From Littorina saxatilis (lineage: Eukaryota; Mollusca; Gastropoda; Littorinimorpha; Littorinidae): a DNA stretch of 64,000 nucleotides. The stretch lies in the NCBI RefSeq assembly GCF_037325665.1, contig NC_090247.1, forward strand, positions 23,299,093 through 23,363,092. Reading direction: 5' to 3'. Position 1 is the first letter of the stretch; the number at the start of each line of letters is the position of its first letter. The notes below the pieces were generated by a model. It searched no databases. It had not been told where the DNA came from and worked only from the letters and a program-made list of their open reading frames with translations. Made by a program: the position numbers and the translations under genes. This document shows, in pieces, positions 11,373 to 21,375 of this stretch.

Positions 11373-13049
11373 CGTGTGTAGTCAAAAGCGGCATCCGGTA
11401 ACTATTTGTGTATGGCAAAACACGTACGGCCGTGGATTTCCTTGCGAGGGGTTATAAGCTTACTTATTTCTTTTTTTGTCCTCGAAAAAAAGAAGAAATT
11501 CTGTCCGTGAATTATTTTTCTTTTTTCTGTCTGTAAAGCCGGGGGAAGTTAATTGTTTTTTTAATTGTCACAGTATGCAAAAGGTCTTCCTTCTAACCAT
11601 ACTATATATGATGTCGGGAGCAGATATCAGTGAAGATAAATTGCCATTATTTAATACCAATGTTAAAAGAAATAATGAGTGGCTGCTGACACCAGTTGAT
11701 CCTGTTTAAAATCAAGGATAAGCCACAAATTGTTTATAAAATAGCTAAAATTCTTCAGCTTCAGGAGGGCTTTGCCCCCCAGACCCCCGAACGGGACCCT
11801 GGACCCCAGGTCCCAGGTTGTAACCCCCCCCCCCCCCCCCCCCCCCCCGCCTCTGGCTTGACTGCTCCGCCCCTGTAATCTGTGTTCCTAAGACAATGAT
11901 TGTATGTATTGGTGTTCCCCTCTTGAGTCTTGTGCTTCAATGTTACGGTGACTTTGGATGAGCCAAAATAATAGCCGAACTTTTTCCAAGATGCCCTAAA
12001 GCTTTCTGACAGTTTCGGCCAAATGTCCCAACATGAAAATGTCTAGCAAAACCCCTGTCGCTAGCGCACCAGCTGCCTGTTATGGGTAAGCGACGTGCCT
12101 GTATTTCCTGCAAAGCAAGACAGAATAAAACAGCAGCTTAGTTTGAGCTTTTAAGACATTCGTACCAGAGAAAACGTGTACGTGTTTGTTTGGAGAGGGT
12201 GGATAGAATCATAAGACACGCTGTGTCTATGTGACGTAGAGCAGGTTTTCACATTCATGCTGAAGCACTGTGTGATCGCTATTCTTTCTGGCATATCTTA
12301 CCTTGATTTCAGACAGACTGGGAACCGAAATGAGGATGTCTACATGAATAAACTATGCTGATATGTATGTGTTTAGAAATAAAGAATAGTTTTAATGATA
12401 TAATGATGGTGTGTTTTGTTTTTTAATCCAATGTGATATTTTCGTATTTGAAAACAAATTGTACACTCTGTGGTCAATTTTACTTTCAGATAAATAAATC
12501 TATCATAATGGAAATCATCTGTTTGTGTTGTGTTACTTACTCATTTTGATCAATGTTGAGTCGTCCATATTCCTGTGTGTGCGCATAGTATGCAGTTTGA
12601 AGGTAGTAGATGTCCGAGCAAACATAGGAGGATGTGCTGTTAGGCTGTTTCCTCATCCAGGTTTTCCAGATATTCGAATTAAGTTCACTCTTGGAGTTTC
12701 TGCACTGACACCTGATAAGCAAAATACACGTATCAGTCTGTGACCATGGCAACATGTATCATCTGTATGCCCCGTTCAAAAATTACCTTGAGATTCTAAG
12801 GTATACACAGAAATTGCAGTGGATCACAAAAACAACACGAACAGTAGTACATATATTCACAGTTTAAAAATTCATGCAATGAGAGTCAATAACCCGATTT
12901 AACCCCAGGTAGATTCAGGGTCCCACTGACTGAATCTCATATGGTTGCTTTTCGGCACACACCATACATTTTTAATGGGACTGTGAGGTTTTGTTACTAC
13001 AGTAAAATAGTAGCAACGTACTGTCTGTTCGTGACGTTTGAGAAGGGGT
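11373..13049. other. No gene supported; poly-C tract
   Basis: Short ORFs only. There is a C run at about 11825-11850 after a GGACCCCAGGTCCC palindromic phrase, resembling the G/C-rich small element at 44.5 kb. A microsatellite-free AT-rich stretch follows. The two antiparallel 72-codon ORFs near 12.53-12.75 kb have no domain. Confidence 0.4.
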
Positions 13050-13150
13050 CAACCCGCTATTGCCGCGGCCCGTTGTTGCCGCGGCCCGTTATTGCCGCGT
13101 CCCGTTGTTGCCGCGGCCCATTATTGCCGCGGCCCTTATTTTCTTCTTTT

Positions 13151-13214
13151 TATATTTAGTCAAGTTTTGACTAAATATTTTAACGTAGAGGGGGGAATCG
13201 AGACGAGGGTCGTG

Positions 13215-13251
<37 letters not shown>

Positions 13252-14004
13252 TGTGTGTGTGTGTAGAGCGATTCAGACTAAACTACTGGACCGATCTTTA
13301 TGAAATTTGACATGAGAGTTCCTGGGTATGAAATCCCCATACGTTTTTTTCATTTTTTTGATAAATGTCTTTGATGACGTCATATCCGGCTTTTCGTGAA
13401 AGTTGAGGCGGCACTGTCACGCCCTCATTTTTCAACCAAATTGGTTGAAATTTTGGTCAAGTAATCTTCGACGAAGCCCGGGGTTCGGTATTGCATTTCA
13501 GCTTGGTGGCTTAAAAATTAATTAATGACTTTGGTCATTAAAAATCTGAAAATTGTAAAAAAAAAATAAAAATTTATAAAACGATCCAAATTTACGTTTA
13601 TCTTATTCTCCATCATTTGCTGATTCCAAAAACATATAAATATGTTATATTTGGATTAAAAACAAGCTCTGAAAATTAAATATATAAAAATTATTATCAA
13701 AATTAAATTGTCCAAATCAATTTAAAACCACTTTCATCTTATTCCTTGTCGGTTCCTGATTCCAAAAACATATAGATATGATATGTTTGGATTAAAAACA
13801 CGCTCAGAAAGTTAAAACAAAGAGAGGTACAGAAAAGCGTGCTATCCTTCTTAGCGCAACTACTACCCCGCTCTTCTTGTCAATTTCACTGCCTTTGCCA
13901 TGAGCGGTGGCCTGACGATGCTACGAGTAAAATGGCATTGCGTTTCATTCTGTGAGTTCGACAGCTACTTGACTAAATATTGTATTTTCGCCTTACGCGA
14001 CTTG
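13151..14004 (-). mobile_element. ACATTTAGTCAAG-family element, copy 6
   Basis: Minus-strand copy from the ATATTTAGTCAAGTTTTGAC end to the CGCCTTACGCGACTTG head. It includes the GACGAGGGTCGTGG phrase, a TG microsatellite (13216-13264) at the usual family position, and the two ATATG palindromic blocks. Confidence 0.6.
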
Positions 14005-14159
14005 TTTTTTCTTCATTTTTTCATTATGTACAATAATTTTTATTGACGAGAACATCTCTTACGCAAGGAGAAAGGACGACCCCCAGCGTAAGTTTTCGCC
14101 ACGTCCGCAGGGATTGGAACTCGCAATCCTGTGCATTGGAGGCAGGCGCGGCGGCCCTC

Positions 14160-14754
14160 CCGAGGGAGGGAGAGAGGGAAGGACGGAGAGAAATAGTGGG
14201 ATGGAGGGAGAGAGAGGGAGGGAGGGAGTGAGAGAGGGGAAGGGAGGGAGATAGGGAGGGAAGAAGAGAGATGGAGGGAGAGTGAGAGAGTAGAGATGGG
14301 ATGGAGGGAGGAAGGAAGAAGATAGGGGGGAGAGGAAGTGTGGGAGGGATGGAGGGAAAGAGATAGTGGGATGGAGGTAGAGAGAGAGGAGGGAGGGAGA
14401 TAGGGTGGGAGGAAGAGAGTGGGAGGGAGAGAGAGGAGGAGGGAGGGAGAGAAAGAGAGTGGGATGGAGGGACAGAGGGGAGGGAGTGAGAGTGAAGGAG
14501 GGAGGTAGAAAAAAGTCGATTGTTGGCGGTAGGGAGGGAGGGAGAAAAGGAGGCAGGGAAGTAGTGAGATATATAGAGAGAGAGGTAGGGAGGAAGGGAG
14601 GGAGAGAGAGATGTGGACTTATTATCTGCTTATCTAAGCACTCTAAAAGGTAGAAATTAACACAAGAGATGTGCATTGATTTCTTCTTTTTGATGAACGA
14701 AAAATATCATTTTTGAAAAAAATGGACTTACTCGGTTTTGTCAGCACACGGCAG
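14160..14754. mobile_element. Truncated copy of the 16290-18016 TIR element
   Basis: Holds the same GGGAGGGA-rich interior, the phrase AAAAAGTCGATTGTTGGCGG, and about 135 bases of right end (14618-14754) closing with the same terminal repeat GTTTTGTCAGCACACGGCAG as the element at 17985-18016. The left terminal repeat is absent. The junction at about 14160 follows a sequence resembling the B-box side of a tRNA-derived SINE (14100-14150). Confidence 0.65.
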
Positions 14755-14878
14755 AGTTACCAACTCTGTTGTTTGATGGCATCTGACTGGCGCAATTTTT
14801 CTTTTTTTTAAACGGAATCAGGGGATCTTTCTTAATAACGGGCCGCGGCAACAACGGGCCGCGGCAATAGCGAGTTGT

Positions 14879-16196
14879 AAGTTATGTAACCTTTGCACTA
14901 ACGCATTGTCTTTTTGTAGTGTGACTGTCCGATATTGCGTACTCCTAAAAATCAATGATCAAAAAGTTTGAACTGCTGTAATCGTGTTTCAGCATATGTC
15001 TGACAGTGCTTATTTGCTTCCAAAACGGCTTGCGATATCACGCCATCAGCGTTTCGCCACTGCTCAGAAAATCTTATGATTTCAGATCTAGTTTAATATC
15101 GGAATCACGTGTGCTCGTTGAAAATTCATTTATTACTTCCCTTTGACCGTTTCGCAAGAAAAATGTCAGGATCACTATTAGCACATTAGCCCAACGCCAT
15201 TTGAAATAAATTTCACTGTTTAGTGGTGTCAATGTCATGTAGTGTCTTACTGTTGCAAATAAAAATACCAGGATAAGTGCAGTTTTGTCCGAAAGAAACA
15301 GGCTTTGCACAATGTTAACTTGCTGTCTACATGTTTCGTTGTGTGACTGTAGAATTACTCAGAATTCCAAGAGAAAATAAGGATAGTCGCGTGTGAACAT
15401 CACGGTGGAAGCATTTATTCTAAACTGGGCAGTTTAATCCGTGATTAAAGATAGGAAAATAAACAACACCATAATAGCATAAATCCATAATCTTTACATG
15501 CTTACAGATCTGTGGAAGCATATCAACTGATCTGTGAAAAACACACCTGACTTCGATCTAGCACTGCAAGAGGTAGCGACTACCAGGGACCTATATTTAA
15601 TATGAGGTCTATGCCACTACGGACTAGTGTGTCAACATCACAACAAAGAGAATCACATACCATTTCGCTTATGCTGGCTCTGTTTCAAGCAGTTCATTGT
15701 GGCCTCGCAAGCATTTTAACGACGAAGAGGCTCAAACGGGCACGGTAAAACCTCAGGCTGGCTGAAAACCGGTCCGTATTCCACTTGTCTTCCTCACGGA
15801 CGGTTTTTCAATTTTGAGGCAAAAACGTGTCTTTCAACTTCAACAAAATTCAGAGCTTCACACAGTGCTCCGATTGTACTGAAATTCGGGTTAATGTCTT
15901 CTTCAAAATGTCCTTCGCAAACTGGTCAAGAGTTTTGCGTTATTTGTGTGTTTACCTTATACCTTTTAAGGTCAAATAGTAAGCGAGGGTGCCAAAAAAT
16001 GGGTGTCTTTTGGTTAGAAGGCAAAATTTCAAATGTCTGTATATCGTCAGAAAAAAATCGTACATGAATGAAAAAATATTCAAAAAATTGTTTTTTAGAA
16101 CACTAACCGATCTGTGAGCAGCTTTTTTAATGTCCTTTTATACTTTATTTATGAAACGAAAATAAAAGAGCAAAAAATGCTGTCTTCACTTTTTAT
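14879..16196. other. No gene supported
   Basis: Moderately AT-rich sequence without recognisable domains; ORFs are short. It precedes the first copy of the 15-base motif at 16197 and may be part of the same larger element. Confidence 0.4.
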
Positions 16197-16289
16197 GTCC
16201 GTCGTGTCACGTTTACTGAACGCGACTGAAAAACAATGACGGGTCCCTTTTTTCGTAATTTTAAATGTAACCAAGATCGCGTCCCTTTT

Positions 16290-18016
16290 CTGCCGTGTGC
16301 TGACAAAACCGAGTAAGTCCACTGACGCTACTTCCGAGAAAAACGACTTTTACTGTTTGATAAAATATCTCAAAAGTGATGATTATCTAGATCAAACAAC
16401 CGAGATAATAAGATAAATAGCATTAATTTACGTTTAAACCCCGATTTTCATAATAATCTGATGGATGGTTTTGGTTTTGTTGGGCATTTTGTGGACTTAC
16501 TTGGTTTTACCACTTTTCCCCCCAATATCAGATCTAACAAAAAATGCGCAGATCTAAGCAAGCGGACTTACTTGGTTTTACCAGAATATTTGGAAGAAGA
16601 AGTGTTGTCAAGAGAAATGACAAAACAGTGAAAATAACACTACGAATTTGCACAAGATGGAAAGAGAGAGAGAGAGAGAGAGAGGGGGAGAGACTAGACA
16701 GGGAGTGAGAGAGAGTAAGAGAGAGGAGAGAGTGAGAGAGAGGAGAGAAAGCAGGGGTGGGGGGGGGGGGAGCGGGACGGAGTGATGGAGGGAGAGAGAG
16801 AAGTAAAGCGAGGGAGGGAGATAGAGGGATGGAAGGAGACGTGGAGAGAGGGAGAAAGAGAGGGAAGGTGAGAGGGAGGGGGGGGAGAGCTATGGAGGGA
16901 GAGATAAATGGGAAGGAAGAGAGAGAGATATAGGAATGGACTGAGGGAGAGAGAGGGAGGGGGAGGATAGATTGAGGGATTGAGTGAGAGAAAAGGGGGA
17001 AGGGAGGGAGAGAGAGGAAGGAAAGGAGAGAGGGAGAGGGGAAGGAAGAGAGAGAAAGAGAGGGAGGGAGAGACTTAGAGGGATTGAGGGAGGGAGGAAA
17101 GAAGAGAGAGAGAGGGAGGAGGGAAAGAAATAGTGGGATGGAGGGAGAGAGAGGAGGGAGTGAGAGAAGGGGAGGGAGGGAGATAGGGAGGGAGGAAGAA
17201 GAGGGAGGGGAGGAAGTGTGGGAGGGATGGAGGTAGGGAGAGAGGGGAGGGAGGGAGGGAGGGAAAGAGATAGTTGGATGGTGGGAGAGAGAGAGGAGGG
17301 AGGGAGTGAGAGAGGGGTAGGGAGATAAGGAGGGAGAGTAGGAGGGAGAGGGAGGGGGAGGGAGGGAGAGAAAGAGAGTGGGATGGAGGGACAGAGGGGA
17401 GGGAGAGAGGGGGAAGGAGGGAGGTAGAGAAAAGTCGATTGTTGGCGGTAGGGATAGAGGGATGAGGGGAGAGGGAGGAGGAGAGAGCGAAAGGGGGAAA
17501 TTGAGAGAGGGAGGAAGAGGGAGAGAGATAGCGAGAGAGGTAGGGAGGGATAGAAAGAGAGATGGAGGGAGGGAGGGAGGGAGAGAGGGAGACAAGGATC
17601 GTCAGGAGAATCATATAGAGAAGAAAAATGTTTGAAATAAAACGTCATAAGGTGACGTCATTATGTCTCGCCTTATCAAATGACGTCATTTGTGTGTTCT
17701 AAACTTTAAATGACGTCATTTGTGAGTTCTAAACTTAAAATGACGTCTTTTCTGTATGAGTCGTCTGAAAGAATTTTGAAACTACCATTATACGAAAATT
17801 GGGAAACCCTTGGACTTACTTGGTTTTGTCAAAACATTCATGCACACTTAAAAAGTTGTTTTTGGTTGTGGACTTACCTGTTCATATCTGCTTATCTAAG
17901 CACTCTAAAAAGTAGAAATTAACACAAAAGATGCGCATTGATTTCTTCTTTTTGATGAACAAAAAATATCATTTTTGAAAAAAATGGACTTACTCGGTTT
18001 TGTCAGCACACGGCAG
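16290..18016. mobile_element. TIR element with purine-rich core and GGACTTACT repeats
   Basis: Perfect 32-bp terminal inverted repeats, 16290-16321 (begins CTGCCGTGTGCTGACAAAAC) and 17985-18016. A TTTT on each side (16286-16289 and 18017-18020) fits a 4-bp target duplication. Subterminal copies of GGACTTACTTGGTTTT lie at about 16494, 16562 and 17812, with a partial at 17872, all echoing the inner part of the TIR. The core (16660-17600) is a GGGA/GAGA purine tract that creates false Ser/Leu/Pro ORFs on the minus strand. No transposase is present, so it is non-autonomous. TIR plus subterminal repeats resembles hAT- or CACTA-like organisation, but I cannot assign a superfamily. Confidence 0.75.
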
Positions 18017-18444
18017 TTTTGTCGCCTCCTTTCAGGAAAAACCTATCGCCGCGTGGCCTTTACGTCTTATTTTATTGGTGTCCTGAAGTTGTCAAAGTGA
18101 GTATTAAAAATATTTTATGTCCATCGTGTCACGGGGTGTGTGATAGTGATTAAAACTTGAAATGTGCTCAAATCACATTCAATACATGGGACTTTGGGAC
18201 ACTTAACTATCTAGATTTGAAATTGCAATCAAATTTGGAACAGGGAGCATTCATAATTTTTGTTGTTGAAATTTGTCCATCGTGTCACGGTCCATCGTGT
18301 CACGATCTCAGTCGTGACACGATGGACACAATTGTGACACAACGGACATATTCGTGTGTCTTGTTCGATGTAATTCAGTTATTTATGTATAGGCGATGAA
18401 ATGGGCTAGCTGACAATGTAAGCATGTAGATCTAGTGATACATA

Positions 18445-20047
18445 CACTCTTCAAAAAAAGTTAAGGATCGGTTGAAAAAACGGATCTAATTATAAAAAAT
18501 TGCCAAAAAATTAAACATCGACATAATAATCAAAAGATTAATGTGTTTGAATTAACAAATGAACAATGAGTCTTGACCTAGAATTTTGTTTGGCAGGCAG
18601 AGTTATTTCCCTTTGTGTGACTTCTCAAAAGTTTCTGCATTTTGGTAGAAAAAGGGTGGTTTTTTATAGCCCCATGAAGTTTGCGGAACGCATGCCAGGG
18701 CAAAAGGTTGTGATGCACGTGCTACAACAGGGTCCTGGCTATTAACATCGCTCACCACCTTGTATTTAAAGGTTGACACGCTGACACAATTATGCACAGT
18801 AGAAACATGCCCCCACGAAGAAAACTGAGCAATTTGGATAGAGCAAGGGCAATAGGATGGCTACAAGACAGTGTTGCTGCCAGGCAAGTGGCCCCAAGGC
18901 TTGCAGTGGCTCCCTCTGTCATCATTAGACTAAAACAGAGATTCCACGCAGCTGGAAGAGTGCAGGAGCGACAACGTTCTCGTCGGCCCAGAGTCACCAC
19001 ACAAAGAGAGGATCGCTTCATTCAGAGCCAGGCCATGCAACAAAGAATGGCTACGGCAAACAACATTAGGCAACGCCTACAAGCTACCACGGCAACACTG
19101 TTGTTAGTGGTCAGACGATCCGAAACCGCTTACACAACTTTGGCTTGCGTGCAAGGCGTCCAGTCCGAGGAACAACCCTGACTGCTAATCACCGAGCAGC
19201 TCGCCGAGCCTGGTGCACTCAACATGTGAGGTGGCAACGTCAGCAGTGGGCTCAGGTGTTGTTTACAGATGAGTCCCGCTTTTGCTTGGAACCTGCTGAT
19301 GGTCGCATCCGAGTGTGAAGGCGTCGCGGAGAGCGCTTCGCAGAAGGCGCTGTTCTGGAACGACAGCGTTTTGGCGGAGGCTCTGTGATGGTCTGGGGAG
19401 GGATCAGCACACGTCAAAGGACACCTCTGTACCATGTAGTGGGCAACTTGACCGTTGTCCGCTGCCAGAATGAGATCCTGCAACCCCTGGTCATTCCAGC
19501 CCTCCAAGCGATCGGCCCTCGTGCGATTCTTCAGGATGACAACGCACCTCCCCATCGCTCTGCAGCTGTAAACACCTTCATCCAGCAGGCCAGGGTCAAC
19601 AGGATGCTGTGGCCAGCCAACAGCTCGGACCTGAACCCCATAGAGCACATGTGGGACGAGCTTTGTTGTCGGGTACAGCAACATCACCCTCCTCCTGCCA
19701 ATCTGGGTCAACTGCTGCAATGGCTCCAGCAGGAGTGGAATGGAGTTCCCAGAGCATACATATGCAGCCTGATCCACTCCATGCGCCAACGATGTGTTGA
19801 ATGCCTGGCACACAACGGAGGGCACACGCGTTATTGACACTGATTCACATTGTTGTGAATTCCATTTTCGAGGGTTGTCACGTTTGACACACTCTAGCTA
19901 AATTGTCGCTGCCGCGTTCGATCTTTGCTTTGTTTGTCATTACGCCTTGGTTGTTCAATTTTTATAATTTAAAAAAAAAAATTCGGTCTTGTCTGTTATG
20001 TGTGGCGTGCTTGTAAAAAAGTTATCCTTAACTTTTTTTGAAGAGTG
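18445..20047 (+). mobile_element. Tc1-like transposon A
   Basis: Terminal inverted repeats CACTCTTCAAAAAAAGTTAA at 18445 and its complement ending at 20047, flanked by TA on both sides (18443-18444 and 20048-20049), the Tc1/mariner target. The 1603-bp length is typical. It carries a broken DD34E transposase. It inserted directly upstream of a coding remnant (20050-20394). Confidence 0.9.
18792..19837 (+). pseudogene. Tc1 transposase, broken
   Basis: The N-terminal part from ATG 18792 has a helix-turn-helix DNA-binding domain (NLDRARAIGWLQDSVAARQV, then the second HTH near TQREDRFIQ). The reading frame then moves from frame 3 to frame 2 near 19090, apparently one base lost. In that frame the catalytic domain follows: DESRF (first Asp, 19268), QDDNAPPHRS (second Asp) and NSSDLNPIEHMWDEL (Glu), ending HTRY at 19834. 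An in-frame TGA at 19316-19318 replaces an expected Trp. With one frameshift and one stop the copy is inactive, though its TIRs could still be mobilised in trans. Confidence 0.85.
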
Positions 20048-20049
20048 TA

Positions 20050-20394
20050 GAAGGAATTCGACCGGAAGATTATCTTGGGCGTTGGGTGTTTGTCGCTTAC
20101 GACAAGATGGCATATCCCGGTCTAGTGGTAGACGTTGACAATGGAGAATACCTGGTGGACTGCTTGCACCAACTTGGAAAGGACACTTGTTTCTTTTCAC
20201 CAAGAATGAAGGACACACTATGAAGATATTCTGGCTGTCATCTCTGAGCCAGTTAAAAAAGATGGCTTCTCTGATCATTACACTGTAGATCTATTTGTAT
20301 GGAATCATGTGCAAGAGAAGCTTTTCCGGAGACACACCCCGTTGCAGTCTAATGTGTTCACTCAACCTAGAGCTCGCTATCATAACAGACATTA
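20050..20394 (+). pseudogene. Coding remnant with SH3/chromo-like domain
   Basis: A conserved-looking peptide begins right after the Tc1 right end: IRPEDYLGRWVFVAYDKMAY then PGLVVDVDNGEYLVDCLHQL, up to about 20220. After a one-base frame change it continues YEDILAVISEPV and WNHVQEKLFRRHTPLQ to a TAA near 20392. The pattern of a beta-rich segment with Y-P-G followed by V..MH/CLH and DIL.VI.EP recalls the C-terminal SH3-like domain of many invertebrate transposon-associated proteins. That is my recollection of the pattern, not a search result. The N-terminal part is missing; the Tc1 insertion or earlier loss may explain it. Confidence 0.45.
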
Positions 20395-21375
20395 AGTTCA
20401 AAGACGGTTACCTTTACACTTTTTCAGTCGTTCCTCTTGACTCGTTCAGTTTTATAAAAATGCCATGTGGAAAGGCATTCCAATTCTGCTTTTTGTTTGC
20501 TTAGTTTAATACCCAATTTTAAAAAAATGTAATTTTCAAACTTGCTTCCTTTTGTAGTGCAAATGTCTATCGTGTCACGAGCGTGTCCATCGTGTCACGA
20601 GCGTGTCCATCGTGTCACACTGCACACTAAGGCTTAATTTGCAAACCAAAGATGTTGTTTCATAATCAAGGGTTTTGGGTGCTTGTTGCCATCGTTCAGA
20701 GTTACTAGTAAAAAAAAGTTTCACATAAATGTGTGCATTTGTTTCAGTTTTATGTGTGTTGACGTGTGCTGTGATTTATTACTTTTTCTTTCTACTCTAT
20801 CATTTTCTGTAATCAATGCACTTTCTTTAAAACAAAACCCACATATTTTGATTTATTCCATTGAAGGCTGATCTGTGTGTTGTGTAACTGAAAAGAAATG
20901 GACTGAGTGATTAAATTTATCATAAAGAAAATAAAAAAAACTTGTCCGTGACACGACGGACATTTTCACATGTGTACATTTTTTCACATTTTTATATTTC
21001 TTCACATAGTTTTGTAAAAGTGGCAAGAAGCGACCTATGGAATACCCAATGTGTATAGTTCAACATAAAATTATTGCTGATTCCTTTGGTGAAGATTATT
21101 CCCCCCCGATTTTTTTTTTCATTTTTGCCCCAAAATTGAAAACCCCTCACTGCTGGACCGGCCATATTTGTTGTTCAAGGCCCGTGACGTAGCACATGTA
21201 TGTGCACAAGGTCATGAGCCAAGACTGCGCGCGCGATGGAACGATTCAGAACAGCCAGCAAACGAGTCAAAGTATACTTTTTGGACTTCTGTGTTCATTT
21301 TTACACACGCATTTGTGGTTGATGAATTAAGAGGGTCAACATATCAAAAGTGACCCTAAACCTTGGACTTTTCCT
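20395..21375. other. No gene supported; 15-mer copies
   Basis: AT-rich sequence with four copies of the dispersed GTCCATCGTGTCACG motif and no recognisable domains. Confidence 0.45.

Larger units (their letters stand above)
13050..14878. mobile_element. Inverted GCCGCGG-repeat unit enclosing other elements
   Basis: Positions 13050-13135 carry five units of about 14 bases of the type TTGCCGCGGCCCGT. Positions 14834-14878 carry the reverse complement in about two to three units. The outermost bases also match: CAACCCGCTATTGCCGCGGC at left against the complement of the right end. Inside lie an ACATTTAGTCAAG-family copy (13151-14004) and a truncated purine-rich TIR element (to 14754). The inverted ends suggest an older element or an inverted minisatellite that received later insertions. 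Confidence 0.45.
16197..20961. repeat. Dispersed 15-mer GTCCATCGTGTCACG, both orientations
   Basis: Exact or near-exact copies at 16197, 18119, 18275, 18290, 20565, 20585 and 20605 (plus) and at 18313, 18334 and 20947 (reverse complement). At 18290-18327 two copies form a perfect 15-bp hairpin stem with an 8-base loop; at 20565-20619 three copies lie in tandem with a 20-base period. Such spaced, bidirectional copies look like subterminal or terminal protein-binding repeats of a DNA element. The interval also contains a TIR element, a Tc1 copy and a coding remnant. Confidence 0.65.

Noticed and set aside
14059-14676. 205-codon Pro/Ser/Leu-rich minus-strand ORF
   Set aside because: It is the complement of a GGGA/GAGA purine tract inside a repeat element; composition explains the lack of stops.
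16534-17648. Three overlapping minus-strand ORFs up to 353 codons
   Set aside because: Same purine-tract artefact: all three minus frames are open over the same bases, which a real gene would not show.
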